A DNA stretch of 46,330 nt, taken from assembly GCA_002101205.1 (NCBI GenBank), contig LWTM01000065.1, positions 1-46,330 of the forward strand, in the 5' to 3' direction. Positions 25,530 through 34,948 of this stretch are shown here, piece after piece. The notes beneath the pieces are model-generated. The model did not search any database. It saw only the letters and a program-made list of their open reading frames with translations, and was not told the origin of the DNA. This stretch comes from Cycloclasticus sp. symbiont of Poecilosclerida sp. N. GTDB lineage: Bacteria; Pseudomonadota; Gammaproteobacteria; Methylococcales; Cycloclasticaceae. The position numbers were made by a program, and so were the translations under genes. Every line of letters begins with the position of its first letter. Within the stretch, counting starts at the first letter, position 1.

Positions 25530-25854
25530 AGTAAACACCTCTGCATTTATTACAGGCAAAGAAAAACCGCCAAGGTTGCGCGACACCCCAAAGGATCCTA
25601 AGCGTGGCAGTTATGTTGAAATAATTATGGCTCTTGCTATCCGCTTTGTCAACAACAGGTGAGCTTATTTGGTTTTCTATGTGTTCTACAACGTTCATAT
25701 CAAACTGCATGACCTTTCTGTCCAACATTACCCTTAGCTCGCACACTCCGCTTGCTTTTTTCAAAAAACGGGTAATCTAAATCAATCGCTTCCCAGGCCT
25801 GTTCATGTAGTGAATACACAAACCCAAGCTTGTCCTCTCCCAAATTAATAAGTA
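25530..25854. other. Gap between Abi_2 gene and repeat copy B
   Basis: About 325 bases. A minus-strand frame reads INLGEDKLGFVYSLHEQAWE and AIDLDYPFFEKSKRSVRAKG, protein-like but interrupted and unrecognised. It is probably another gene fragment. Confidence 0.35.
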
Positions 25855-26062
25855 GAGACCTCAGCACGCGCACTGGCGGTGCTAGCACCTCCGGTACAAG
25901 CGTAGCGGGTGCTGCGACCGCAGGGAGCCCTGCGACCAGGGGGAGTGCTGTCATGTCCTGTGACCGTAGGGAACCCTGTAAGGGTAAGGAAAGCGTAAGG
26001 GTAAGTACAAGCGTAGCGGGTGCTGCCTGCGCTGGCGGTGTAAGTACACGTACTGAGGTTTC
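25855..26062 (+). repeat. GC-rich dispersed repeat, copy B, with both terminal inverted repeats
   Basis: A 208-bp element bounded by GAGACCTCAGCACG on the left and CGTACTGAGGTTTC on the right, which are inverted copies of each other. Inside are two GTACAAGCGTAGCGGGTGCT cores and a third motif family (CTGTGACCGTAGGGAACCCT, shared with copy C). It looks like a MITE that uses the ends of the local IS5-like element. Confidence 0.75.
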
Positions 26063-26067
26063 ATTAA

Positions 26068-26691
26068 TTAAGCAGCAATAGATTCGATCAACTCACCTTT
26101 TCTTTGCAAAACAGTCACATGTTTTTCTAAGGCGCGTCTTTTTAGAACATCATTAATGCTAAAAGAGGCTAATCCTAGATGTTTGATATAGTTTTGGTAT
26201 TCGGGATATAGTATATCAAAGGTAGGTGCTTTTTGGTTTAATAATCTATCTAAGTCGGCTTGATGTGCTTTGTATTTAACCTCAATAATAAATATCTCTT
26301 TGCCATTGATAAGCACAATATCATACTCACCTTCACTACCATTGTTACAACGAGTCATGTTTTTATTAATATGGTCAAACTTAATGCCATTTAGGGTGAG
26401 GTTTGCTTTTAGGGAATTGAAAAAAAACTCTTCAGCAACATCACCTTGATTATTAGAAACACCACCATACATCTCTGCCACCCTATCTACTTTGGTAGAG
26501 GTTTTGAGTATTTGTGCAGCAGTTTCGGCTAGTTGAGCATCAGTTTCGGCTAGTTGTGCATCGGTTTTGGCTAGTTGTGCATCAGTTTTGGCTAGTTGTG
26601 CATCAGTTTTGAGCATTTGTGCATCAGTTTTTGCTTGTGAGACTGCTAACCCAGCGACTAAGTCTCTTAATTCTTGATCAGTTATTGACAT
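26068..26691 (-). CDS. PD-(D/E)XK-type protein with N-terminal tandem heptads (DUF3782-like)
   Basis: 207 residues. Residues about 20-65 are tandem heptads of the type AKTDAQL/AETDAQL, coded by 21-bp DNA repeats, and form a parallel coiled coil. The C-terminal half has EGEYDIVLINGKEIFIIEVK, giving E/D-x(n)-D...E-V-K like a PD-(D/E)XK nuclease core (Glu-Val-Lys as the ExK). Such proteins are frequent in bacteria with many mobile elements, and their role is unknown. The gene is flanked by repeat copy B and an IS5-like remnant. Confidence 0.7.
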   Translation of the reverse strand: MSITDQELRDLVAGLAVSQAKTDAQMLKTDAQLAKTDAQLAKTDAQLAETDAQLAETAAQILKTSTKVDRVAEMYGGVSNNQGDVAEEFFFNSLKANLTLNGIKFDHINKNMTRCNNGSEGEYDIVLINGKEIFIIEVKYKAHQADLDRLLNQKAPTFDILYPEYQNYIKHLGLASFSINDVLKRRALEKHVTVLQRKGELIESIAA

Positions 26692-26734
26692 ATTGATAGT
26701 TGAAGTAAGTTGAATAAGTTTATTTTACCATAAA

Positions 26735-26893
26735 AGTGTGACGCCAGGTAATGTTCACGATTCTCAAGAGCGTGACACCTTATTGTTAGGTGATGAGAGT
26801 GCACTGTATGCGGATGCTGCTTATAGCTCACAACAGACCCGAGATAAGTTAGCTAAGTTCGGCATTGCCGATCAAGTGCAACGCAAGGGGTAA
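26735..26893 (+). pseudogene. IS5-family transposase fragment
   Basis: Reads VTPGNVHDSQERDTLLLGDE, then ALYADAAYSSQQTRDKLAKF and GIADQVQRKG before TAA. The 'TP.NVhDs..l..LL..e...vyADkaY.s...r..l...gi' pattern is the IS5-type catalytic segment containing the second Asp. Both ends of the gene are missing. The non-coding tail to 27030 matches the IS end at 44953-45127. Confidence 0.75.
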
Positions 26894-27030
26894 CTGTGTC
26901 AAAGATCAGGGAAAAGCACTAAAAACAGGCATGAAATCGATCTTTTAGGCATTAAATGACCCCAAAACAGCGTAATTGACGGAAAAATAAGGGAAGCCTC
27001 ATGAAGGTGGATAAAGTTGTTGGTTGTGCT
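26894..27030 (+). mobile_element. Right-end remnant of the IS5-like element
   Basis: Collinear with 44963-45119: both have TGTGTCAAA, AAAAACAGG, AATTGACG, GGAAGCCT and GGATAAAGTTGTTGGTTGTG in order. In this copy the terminal repeat GTGCT/GAGGTCTC is split by repeat copy C. Confidence 0.65.
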
Positions 27031-27219
27031 GTCAGCGCTAGCACCTCCAGTCAGTGCCGGCGGTGTAAGTACAAGCGTAGCGAGTGCTGCGACCAGCGGG
27101 AGTGCTGTCATGTCCTGTGACCGTAGGGAACCCTGTAAGGGTAAGGAAAGCATAAGGGTAAGTACAAGCGTAGCGGGTGCTGCCTGCGCTGGCGGTGTAA
27201 GTACACGTACTGAGGTCTC
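27031..27219 (+). repeat. GC-rich dispersed repeat, copy C, nested in an IS terminal repeat
   Basis: Begins directly after GGTTGTGCT and ends GTACTGAGGTCTC. It shares the 25.9-kb copy's inner segments (CTGTGACCGTAGGGAACCCT, GTACAAGCGTAGCGGGTGCT). At 45111-45127 the same IS end is uninterrupted. Confidence 0.75.
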
Positions 27220-27245
27220 ACAATATTAGTTCGCATGTTGGCAAT

Positions 27246-27464
27246 GTGTATTTAGTTAATATTTATACACAAGAGCATCAGTTTACAAACAGAACAATAC
27301 CATTAACTCGGACAGTTAAAAGTCCCGCTTTGCTACACGCAGCTTTTAACCTTTTAAAAGCGCACATTTTAAGTTTGGAGAAACAGGATGTTACTGCTTT
27401 GGGCTTACACAGCCTGCGACCTGTTAACTCTAAAGATAAAATGCTAGTATGTGAAGCTAAATAG
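27246..27464 (+). pseudogene. Possible 3' fragment of a Y-family polymerase or unknown small gene
   Basis: 72 residues from GTG 27246. The block FTNRTIPLTRTVKSPALLHA...ALGLHSLRPV weakly resembles the little-finger end of DinB/UmuC ('..t.tlp.pt.....l...a..ll.......vr.lGv....L'). It begins right beside repeat copy C, so a truncated gene is plausible. Its end overlaps the longest acnB reading. The assignment is a guess. Confidence 0.25.
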
Positions 27465-27513
27465 CGAGCGTTGTTCGCTCATTTCCCCTTTATTTCATCC
27501 AAGGAGTTATATC

Positions 27514-30120
27514 GTGCTAGAAGAATATCGCAAACATGTAGAAGAACGTGCGGCCATTGGTGTTGTGCCTAAACCGTTAGATGCAGATCAAGTCTCTGGG
27601 CTTGTTGAATTGCTAAAAACGCCACCTGCAGGTGAAGGTGAGTTTTTACTCGACCTCATAACAAACCGTGTTCCAGCGGGTGTTGATGAAGCGGCTTATG
27701 TTAAAGCTGGCTTTCTTGCGGCGATAACAAAAGGTGAGACGTCATCTCCTTTAATTGACGCGACAAGAGCGACTGAATTATTAGGCACAATGCTCGGTGG
27801 TTACAACATTATGCCGTTAGTAGATTTGCTTGATAGTGCTGAGTTAGCACAAACCGCAGCCGATCAGTTATCGCATATCTTATTAGTATTTGATGCGTTC
27901 CATGATGTGAAAGAAAAAGCAGAGGCGGGCAACGCTGCGGCTAAACGTGTTATGCAATCATGGGCGGATGCGCTGTGGTTTACAAAAAAACCAGCATTGG
28001 CTGAAAAACTCACCGTTAAAGTATTTGAAGTAACAGGAGAAACAAACACAGACGACTTGTCTCCCGCTCCGGATGCATGGTCACGTCCTGATATTCCTTT
28101 ACACGCGTTAGCGATGCTTAAAATCCCGCGCGACGGCATTGAGCCAGACGTACCGGGTGAAAAAGGTCCAATTAAGCAAATTGAAGCAATGGAAAAAGAC
28201 AGTATTCCTTTAGCGTATGTTGGCGATGTTGTGGGTACAGGCTCTTCACGTAAATCAGCCACTAACTCTGTTTTATGGTTTATGGGCGATGATATTCCTT
28301 ATATTCCTAATAAGCGCGGCGGCGGTGTGTGTATTGGTGGCAAAATCGCACCGATTTTCTTCAATACAATGGAAGATTCTGGCGCCTTACCGATCGAAAT
28401 GGATGTGAGCAACTTCAATATGAACGATGTTATCGACATCTACCCATATGAAGGCAAAGTAACAAAATCTGGCACCGATGAAGTGTTAGCAACCTTCGCT
28501 TTAAAATCGAACGTGATTTTAGATGAAGTACAAGCGGGTGGGCGTATTCCTCTTATTATTGGCCGGGGTTTAACCTTACGTGCGCGTACAGCGTTAGGTT
28601 TAGGCGCGTCTGATTTATTCCGTACACCTGAGTCACACAAAGACAGTGGCAAAGGTTACACGCTTGCTCAAAAGATGGTCGGCAAAGCCTGTGGCGTTGA
28701 AGGCATTAGAGCCGGCGTTTACTGCGAACCTCATATGACAACGGTTGGCTCACAAGACACAACCGGTCCTATGACACGTGACGAGCTTAAAGATTTGGCC
28801 TGCTTAGGTTTCTCAGCAGATTTGGTGATGCAATCTTTCTGTCATACAGCCGCGTATCCTAAGCCTATTGACGTTGTAACGCATCATACGCTGCCAGACT
28901 TCATTATGAACCGTGGCGGTGTGCCGTTGCGTCCAGGTGATGGTATTATTCACTCATGGTTAAACCGTATGTTACTTCCTGATACTGTCGGCACCGGTGG
29001 TGATTCACATACACGTTTCCCATTAGGTATTTCATTCCCTGCAGGTTCTGGTCTAGTTGCCTTCGCGGCAGCAACAGGCGTTATGCCATTGGATATGCCA
29101 GAGTCAATTTTGGTTCGTTTCAGTGGCGAAATGCAACCAGGTATCACCTTGCGTGATATGGTGAACGCCATTCCTCTAGCCGCGATTGATAAAGGTTTAT
29201 TAACCGTTGCTAAAGAAGGCAAAGTCAATGCATTCTCTGGCCGTGTGCTTGAAATTGAAGGCTTGCCGGACCTTAAAGTAGAGCAAGCATTTGAATTATC
29301 AGATGCATCTGCCGAGCGTTCAGCTGCGGGTTGCACAATTAAACTAAACAAAGAGCCTATCATTGAGTACTTAAACTCAAACGTCACCATGTTGAAATGG
29401 ATGATTGCGGAAGGTTACGGCGATGTAAGAACCATTGAGCGCCGAATCAATGGGATGGAAAAGTGGTTAGCTAATCCTCAGCTAATGGAAGCTGATGCGG
29501 ATGCACAATACGCTGAAATCATCGAAATCAACATGAGCGATATCCATGAGCCTATTCTTGCCTGCCCTAATGACCCGGATGATGTGAAAACCTTATCAGA
29601 CGTTGCAGGCGCAAAAATCGATGAAGTGTTTATTGGTTCATGCATGACAAACATTGGTCACTTTCGTGCAGCAGGTAAACTCCTACAGGCGTTTGATGGC
29701 GTTATTCCAACACGGTTATGGATTGCGCCTCCAACGAAAATGGATGAAGCACAATTAATCGCTGAAGGTTACTACAATATTTACGGTACATCGGGCGCAC
29801 GAACAGAAATGCCGGGTTGTTCTTTATGTATGGGTAACCAAGCGCGTATTGCTGAAAAATCGACAGCTATTTCAACATCAACACGTAACTTTCCTAACCG
29901 TTTAGGTAATGGTGCTGATGTTTACTTGGCATCTGCAGAGCTCGCAGCAGTGGGCGCTATTTTAGGCAAAATCCCAAGCAAAGCTGAATACATGGAATAT
30001 GCTCGGCAAATTGATACGATGGCTGAAGATACGTATCGTTACTTAAACTTCGATCAAATCGAAGAATATAAGAAAATTGCGGATACGGTGCAAGTAACCG
30101 CAAATAGCGAGCTCGCTTAA
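27514..30120 (+). CDS. acnB: Bifunctional aconitate hydratase 2 / 2-methylisocitrate dehydratase
   Basis: 868 residues, matching AcnB (about 865). It interconverts citrate and isocitrate via cis-aconitate with a [4Fe-4S] cluster. The N-terminal HEAT-like domain, swivel domain ([32 protein letters not shown]) and catalytic domain follow the AcnB rather than AcnA order. Cluster cysteines are in [19 protein letters not shown] and [11 protein letters not shown] 27514 has AAGGAG at 27501-27506 and gives the family start (M)[14 protein letters not shown] terminator lies just after. Confidence 0.97.
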   Translation: MLEEYRKHVEERAAIGVVPKPLDADQVSGLVELLKTPPAGEGEFLLDLITNRVPAGVDEAAYVKAGFLAAITKGETSSPLIDATRATELLGTMLGGYNIMPLVDLLDSAELAQTAADQLSHILLVFDAFHDVKEKAEAGNAAAKRVMQSWADALWFTKKPALAEKLTVKVFEVTGETNTDDLSPAPDAWSRPDIPLHALAMLKIPRDGIEPDVPGEKGPIKQIEAMEKDSIPLAYVGDVVGTGSSRKSATNSVLWFMGDDIPYIPNKRGGGVCIGGKIAPIFFNTMEDSGALPIEMDVSNFNMNDVIDIYPYEGKVTKSGTDEVLATFALKSNVILDEVQAGGRIPLIIGRGLTLRARTALGLGASDLFRTPESHKDSGKGYTLAQKMVGKACGVEGIRAGVYCEPHMTTVGSQDTTGPMTRDELKDLACLGFSADLVMQSFCHTAAYPKPIDVVTHHTLPDFIMNRGGVPLRPGDGIIHSWLNRMLLPDTVGTGGDSHTRFPLGISFPAGSGLVAFAAATGVMPLDMPESILVRFSGEMQPGITLRDMVNAIPLAAIDKGLLTVAKEGKVNAFSGRVLEIEGLPDLKVEQAFELSDASAERSAAGCTIKLNKEPIIEYLNSNVTMLKWMIAEGYGDVRTIERRINGMEKWLANPQLMEADADAQYAEIIEINMSDIHEPILACPNDPDDVKTLSDVAGAKIDEVFIGSCMTNIGHFRAAGKLLQAFDGVIPTRLWIAPPTKMDEAQLIAEGYYNIYGTSGARTEMPGCSLCMGNQARIAEKSTAISTSTRNFPNRLGNGADVYLASAELAAVGAILGKIPSKAEYMEYARQIDTMAEDTYRYLNFDQIEEYKKIADTVQVTANSELA

Positions 30121-30130
30121 ATACAGTAAT

Positions 30131-30160
30131 AAAAAGGCGCTGTTTTTATAGCGCCTTTTT
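30131..30160 (+). terminator. Terminator after acnB
   Basis: AAAAAGGCGCT and AGCGCCTTTTT form an 11-bp stem around an 8-nt loop. The flanking A and T runs would make it work in both directions. Confidence 0.9.
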
Positions 30161-30438
30161 AATGATGTACCACTTTACATTGTCTATATAAGTAATTGAT
30201 AAATAAAAGTATATGGCTTAAAGATTGGATTGAATAGTTCACTCTGATTGAATTTTATGTGCAAACGTAGCGATAGCCTAGGAGCCTAAGGCTGTTCACT
30301 ATTCAAGCGCGGGATAATTTCCCCAAAGTCCGCAATTATGATGATTACATCAAATGGGAAAAGGGTGCTGATTTATCAGCGGACACTGTCAGTTGCGTTA
30401 TGAGAGAAGCTTCTCAATAGTAAAAATTATAAATAATA
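30161..30438. other. Gap after acnB with unassigned scrap
   Basis: No intact gene. A frame ending at 30420 reads IQARDNFPKVRNYDDYIKWE and SADTVSCVMREASQ, protein-like but unrecognised. It may be the tail of a lost gene. Confidence 0.3.
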
Positions 30439-30542
30439 GTGTCAATTCAAACCCAAATAAAACAACCTTTAAAAGATAAAAACACCGTTTTAGTGGCACA
30501 TTATTATGTGAGTTACAAGATTTGGCAGAAAAGATTAAATAG
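30439..30542 (+). pseudogene. 5' fragment of quinolinate synthase nadA
   Basis: GTG 30439 reads IQTQIKQPLKDKNTVLVAHY YV, then with a frame change ELQDLAEKIK and a stop. NadA proteins begin with 'LK..NtVLVAHYYvdpElQdLAE', with the same order and spacing. The rest of nadA is absent; the AAA ATPase gene begins 33 bp later. A functional copy would have to be elsewhere. Confidence 0.6.
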
Positions 30543-30574
30543 TCCTAACACAACTAAAAAAAGCACTTAAAAAA

Positions 30575-31855
30575 ATGAGATTAACAATAAAAAACATCGG
30601 CGTTATTAAAGAAGCAGATATTGAGTTGTCAGGTTTAACAGTCATCGCTGGTGAAAATGACAGCGGGAAAAGTACCGTTGGGAAATTGATGTTTTCTATT
30701 ATTAAGGCAATGAGTAAATGCAAAAGCGAACTGGAGGAAAGCAAAGAAAAAGATATTGAGCAGGCGGTAGAGAGGATTTATTTTTACATTAGACGTTCGC
30801 TGTTTGCATCTAATGATGATTTAAGAAAATTATTTCATCCTCGTCATTTTATAGATGAAATAAATGGTTCAGGCGCTGAAGCACTTACAGATAGAATTAA
30901 TTATCTTAGAAAACAAGAGATTTATGACGGCAAAGCCGAAAAATTATTCACTAATTTAAAAGAGGTTATTGATCAAGATTATGATAAAGAATCGGCTATA
31001 AAAAGAGCCTTTGAAAAAATTATTTATTCAGAATTTAAGGGTGGAATAACCAGAAAAAGAACCAAACGGCCTTTGGTGGAAATATATGAGGCAGATTACA
31101 AAATTTTAACCATCGGTTTTGATAAAAACAGATTATCCGATTTCAGTCTAACAGATGAGTTTTATTTTAATGACAGTGTCGTCATAGAAACCCCGATGAT
31201 ACTTAATCTGAGCGAGTCAATCAGAAATTCAAAATCACTGTTTACCTCTCAAGACAAACAAGCCCGCTTACATTCATTAGGCAGGGCTAATATTGCTTTC
31301 CATATTAAAGACTTGGAAACAAAACTGAGAGATTCCGCCTATCAAGAACGTTTATTCTCTAATCCAGAAAACGATCATTTATACAGAAAAATGGCTGAAA
31401 TCATCGGTGGTGAGATAACATTTATCAAAAAGCAGAACGAATTTGTTTATTTCAAAGGCGAAGAAAAACATAATATTATCAATGTTGCCAGCGGAATTAA
31501 GTCTTTTGGCATATTGCAAATGCTATTGGCCGTTGATTTTTTAGATGAGAGAACATTAATTGTTTTAGACGAACCCGAGGTGCATTTACATCCTAATTGG
31601 CAATTAAAATATGCTGAAATCATTACTCTTTTAGTTAAAGAAGGTTTTAATATTTTAGTCACAACGCATAGCCCATATATGCTTGAAGCACTAGAAAGAT
31701 ACAGCAAAAAATACGAGGTAGAGGTGAACTTTTATTTAGCCAAAGAAGGTGTTATTAAATCAAAAGATAACAATGAAACTTTATCAGAGACTTTTGGTGT
31801 GCTTTCTCAGCCATTTGAAGTTTTTCGTGAGATGGATGCAGAAAAATTACAATGA
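30575..31855 (+). CDS. AAA ATPase of the AAA_15/OLD-like ABC type, no partner nuclease
   Basis: 426 residues. Walker A is GENDSGKST (26-34), a signature-like VASGIKSFGILQMLLA comes before Walker B LIVLDEPEVHLHPNWQ, and the H-loop is VTTHSPYMLEALE. Such ATPases act alone or with nucleases in defence systems (OLD, Septu PtuA, Gabija-like). No TOPRIM or HNH domain follows Walker B here: the last 80 residues are short and no second gene is co-directional. The AT-rich composition and the nadA scrap upstream suggest acquisition. Confidence 0.8.
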   Translation: MRLTIKNIGVIKEADIELSGLTVIAGENDSGKSTVGKLMFSIIKAMSKCKSELEESKEKDIEQAVERIYFYIRRSLFASNDDLRKLFHPRHFIDEINGSGAEALTDRINYLRKQEIYDGKAEKLFTNLKEVIDQDYDKESAIKRAFEKIIYSEFKGGITRKRTKRPLVEIYEADYKILTIGFDKNRLSDFSLTDEFYFNDSVVIETPMILNLSESIRNSKSLFTSQDKQARLHSLGRANIAFHIKDLETKLRDSAYQERLFSNPENDHLYRKMAEIIGGEITFIKKQNEFVYFKGEEKHNIINVASGIKSFGILQMLLAVDFLDERTLIVLDEPEVHLHPNWQLKYAEIITLLVKEGFNILVTTHSPYMLEALERYSKKYEVEVNFYLAKEGVIKSKDNNETLSETFGVLSQPFEVFREMDAEKLQ

Positions 31856-31913
31856 GTTGAGGCCTTCGCTTATTAACGTATGAAAACAATGCGGATTGAA
31901 CGTGGATTAAAAT

Positions 31914-33326
31914 TTAATGGTTATCCAAACGGTTTAAGCCGTTCAGTGCAGCAACACGATAGGCTTCAGCCATAGTTGGGTAATTGAAGGTGGTGTTGGT
32001 GAAGTAAAGCAAGGTGTTTGCATCACCTTCTTGGGCCATAATAGCTTGTCCAATGTGAATAATCTCAGCCGCTTGATCACCAAAGCAATGAACGCCTAAT
32101 ATTTGCAGTGTTTCTGAATGGAAAATAATTTTTAACAAGCCCTGTGTTTCGCCAGAAATTTGTGCGCGAGCTAAGGAGTCGAAACGAGAGTAGCCTGTTT
32201 CATAAGGTACTTTTTGTTCGGTTAACTCTCTTTCTGTATAACCGATAGAGCTGATTTCAGGGTTGGTATAAATACCCGTTGGGATATTTTTAATCAGTTT
32301 CACATTGCAAAACCCATCCACAATATGGCTTGCTGCAAAACGGCCTTGGTCGTATGCCGCGCTTGCTAAACTTGGGTAGCCAATAAAATCACCGACGGCG
32401 TAGATATGTTCTTTACCTTCGACTTGGTAGTTTTCGTTGACGTTAATTTGGCCGCGTGAATTGGGCTTTATACCGACTTTTTCAAGTGCCAAGTCTTCAA
32501 AGTTACCGGTACGTCCGTTTGCCCAAAGGAAAATGTCCGTTTTAGTTGTTTTGCCAGAGGCTAATTTAGTTTCAACAAACTTGCCTTTAGATGTAATCGT
32601 TTTGTATTCTTCATTGGAGCGGATTACAACGCCTTGCTTACGCATATCGTAGCTGAGGGCATGAACAATTTCTTCGTCTAAGAAGGCTAACAAAGCAGGT
32701 TGCGTGTTAATTAAATTAACGCTAACGCCTAGGCCTTGAAAAATAGAGGCGTATTCAGAACCAATAACGCCAGCGCCGTAAATGGTAATAGAACGCGGCG
32801 TAAAATCTAAATTAAGAATGGTGTCGCTATCAAAAATATTATGTTGAGTAAAATCGACATCTTTTGGGCGATAAGGGTGCGACCCTGGCGCGAGAGCAAA
32901 AACAGCGGAGGTGATTTTTTTAGCACGGCCTTTACCATTCGGCTTAACCTGCATGGTGTGTTCATCAACAAAACTAGCGGTGCCGTATAAAAGGTCTAAA
33001 TTGTTTCTTTCATAGAAAGCGCTGCGCATTTTTACTTGTTTTTTGATAACGTCGGTCGCCGTTCCTAAAAGCTGCGGAAAGGTTAACTGAATAGGGCCGC
33101 CGCAAGCCTCTTTAAAACAACTGTTGCGGTTAAATTGTATAACGTGCTGAACAGCTTGGCGCAAGGCTTTTGATGGAATAGTGCCCCAATGCGTACAACC
33201 ACCGCCAACCTCTTTATATTTTTCAATAATGGCGACTTTTTTGCCCTCTTTACAGGCCTTCATAGCAGCACCTTCACCGCCCGGGCCGCTGCCGACAACA
33301 ATCACATCGTAGTCAAATCCGCTCAT
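31914..33326 (-). CDS. sthA: Soluble pyridine nucleotide transhydrogenase (Si-specific)
   Basis: A 470-residue flavoprotein of the disulfide-reductase family that moves hydride between NADPH and NAD+. The FAD motif is [12 protein letters not shown] near the start. The redox Cys pair of the family is replaced by [15 protein letters not shown], the hallmark of SthA. The NAD(P) Rossmann segment is [20 protein letters not shown], and the FAD end motif [23 protein letters not shown] 33326 gives the family start [12 protein letters not shown]; the ORF's earlier ATG at 33371 adds 15 unlikely residues. Confidence 0.95.
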   Translation of the reverse strand: MSGFDYDVIVVGSGPGGEGAAMKACKEGKKVAIIEKYKEVGGGCTHWGTIPSKALRQAVQHVIQFNRNSCFKEACGGPIQLTFPQLLGTATDVIKKQVKMRSAFYERNNLDLLYGTASFVDEHTMQVKPNGKGRAKKITSAVFALAPGSHPYRPKDVDFTQHNIFDSDTILNLDFTPRSITIYGAGVIGSEYASIFQGLGVSVNLINTQPALLAFLDEEIVHALSYDMRKQGVVIRSNEEYKTITSKGKFVETKLASGKTTKTDIFLWANGRTGNFEDLALEKVGIKPNSRGQINVNENYQVEGKEHIYAVGDFIGYPSLASAAYDQGRFAASHIVDGFCNVKLIKNIPTGIYTNPEISSIGYTERELTEQKVPYETGYSRFDSLARAQISGETQGLLKIIFHSETLQILGVHCFGDQAAEIIHIGQAIMAQEGDANTLLYFTNTTFNYPTMAEAYRVAALNGLNRLDNH

Positions 33327-33412
33327 TAATCTGTTCCCATTATTGTTAAAAACGATTGACTCAGTATACAACAGATACGGTAAAATTCCTTTTTAGCTGA
33401 GATTATTTAAAT

Positions 33413-34228
33413 ATGTCTGAATTCTTCGACTGTATTGAAAAAGCACTCTTTTCCAGCTCAATAGAAAAGACGATTGAGCTAACGCGCGTAGCGTTTCAAA
33501 TCAGCGAAAATGGCGCGAGCTTAGTTGAAAAACAAGACAGAGCGATTGCGCCCATTTCAGCGGTTAAATTCCCTGTAAAACCACTGTGCGTACCCCCCAG
33601 AGAATTACCGAAAAGACGCTTAGGCACCGATGCAGGTAAGCGCTCATTTATCCATGCGATTGCGCATATTGAGTTTAATGCGATTAAGTTAGCGCTGGAC
33701 ATCGCTTACCGTTTTAAAGGGCTGCCGGAGGAGTTCTACCGTGACTGGGCTTATGTGGCGAACGATGAGTGTAAACACTTTTTATTGCTGTGCGATCACT
33801 TAAAACACTACGATTGTGCTTATGGCGACATCCCCTCACACGATGGCTTATGGAGTATGGCGGTGAAAACTCAGGGTGATTTAATGGCGCGGCTTTCACT
33901 CGTTCCTCGCTATTTAGAGGCACGTGGGCTTGATGTTACGCCGGGTATGTTGGAAAAACTCAAGGTTCAAAAGGACGCGGCTACTGCGGCGATTCTAGAG
34001 GTTATTCTTGAAGACGAAGTGACGCACGTTGAATACGGCACCAAATGGCTCGATTTTGTGTGTAAAGGCGAGGGCACTTACCGTGAAAAAGTGTTTTTTG
34101 AAAACATTGAACACTTTTTAAAAGGCCAAATACTGGGGCCATTTAATCACCCATTAAGGCGTAGGGCGGGTTTTACAGAAAGTGAACTTGCACAGCTTGA
34201 ACGATTAGATAACCGCTATTCACGGTAG
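33413..34228 (+). CDS. DUF455 ferritin-like protein
   Basis: 271 residues of the DUF455 family, ferritin-like four-helix proteins with a probable di-iron site. Metal-type residues are seen in AHIEFNAIKLALDI, ANDECKHFLLLCDHL and EVILEDEVTHVEYG, i.e. E/H...ExxxH...E...ExxH. The physiological substrate is not known; relatives include tRNA hydroxylase MiaE-like folds. It is divergent from sthA with an 86-bp spacer, and its end overlaps lpxH by 9 bp. Confidence 0.85.
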   Translation: MSEFFDCIEKALFSSSIEKTIELTRVAFQISENGASLVEKQDRAIAPISAVKFPVKPLCVPPRELPKRRLGTDAGKRSFIHAIAHIEFNAIKLALDIAYRFKGLPEEFYRDWAYVANDECKHFLLLCDHLKHYDCAYGDIPSHDGLWSMAVKTQGDLMARLSLVPRYLEARGLDVTPGMLEKLKVQKDAATAAILEVILEDEVTHVEYGTKWLDFVCKGEGTYREKVFFENIEHFLKGQILGPFNHPLRRRAGFTESELAQLERLDNRYSR

Positions 34229-34945
34229 TTGAAATATTTCGTGACCGTTTTCGCTCCAATCAAGAACGCTACCGCACGTGTCCCATTCGGCTAAAACGAT
34301 TCGTTCGGCAACTTGCTTATTTGCCGTATGTTGATGAACATTAGGTCGGTGTGTGTGTCCATGTATGAGCCTTTGAACGCCGTGTTTCTCAAGCACCGCA
34401 ATAACGGCCTCATCATTAACATCCATAATGCTGGCGGACTTTTCTTTCTTATTCAAATGGCTTTCTTGACGGTAATGTTGAGCTAAGGCTAATCGTTCCT
34501 CCAGGGGCTTTGATAACGTTTCTTTCTGCCATTCGAGGCTATGCGTTAATTGTCTAAAATGTTGATACTCAATATCGTCTGTACACAGTAAATCGCCGTG
34601 CATCAGTAGTGTTTTGGTGCCAAATAAGTCAATAAGACACTCTTCTTCTAAGCCTCTAACGTTAGTTAAGTCGAAGAACGCCTGACCAATAAGGAAGTCC
34701 CTATTACCCGCTAAGAAATGAACGTTGACCCCCTTGCTTGTTAGCTGAGCAAGTCGTTCTTTAACATCATTATTAGGTGGGGTAGGGTCGTCGTCACCCA
34801 CCCAGACGTCGAATAAGTCGCCGAGTATGTATAAGTCCGAAACGTTAGTGTCTAACGAATCGAGATAAGCCAAAAAACGTTGTGTGTTCGCTAGCCTTTC
34901 CTGTGTCAGGTGTAAATCCGAAATAAAGTGAATGTGTTGAGACAC
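34220..34945 (-). CDS. lpxH: UDP-2,3-diacylglucosamine diphosphatase
   Basis: A 241-residue calcineurin-like metallophosphoesterase that makes lipid X from UDP-2,3-diacylglucosamine in lipid A synthesis at the inner membrane face. Motifs: FISDLHL, LGDLFDVWVGDD, AGNRDFLIG, LMHGDLLCTDD and HGHTHRP, all metal ligands present. It lies 3 bp after the cyclophilin gene on the same strand. Confidence 0.95.
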   Translation of the reverse strand: MSQHIHFISDLHLTQERLANTQRFLAYLDSLDTNVSDLYILGDLFDVWVGDDDPTPPNNDVKERLAQLTSKGVNVHFLAGNRDFLIGQAFFDLTNVRGLEEECLIDLFGTKTLLMHGDLLCTDDIEYQHFRQLTHSLEWQKETLSKPLEERLALAQHYRQESHLNKKEKSASIMDVNDEAVIAVLEKHGVQRLIHGHTHRPNVHQHTANKQVAERIVLAEWDTCGSVLDWSENGHEIFQLP

Positions 34946-34948
34946 CTG

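Noticed and set aside
25830..26081. 83-residue ORF in repeat copy B (and the similar one at 27017-27229)
   Set aside because: These frames only translate the repeat (alternating Ala/Gly/Ser-rich text), and related copies encode the same by repetition.
24208..27219. Repeats as a CRISPR array
   Set aside because: Units are irregularly spaced, spacers are not unique sequences of constant size, and no cas gene is near.
27864..29390. ORFs antisense to acnB
   Set aside because: Complement of conserved aconitase sequence without independent features.
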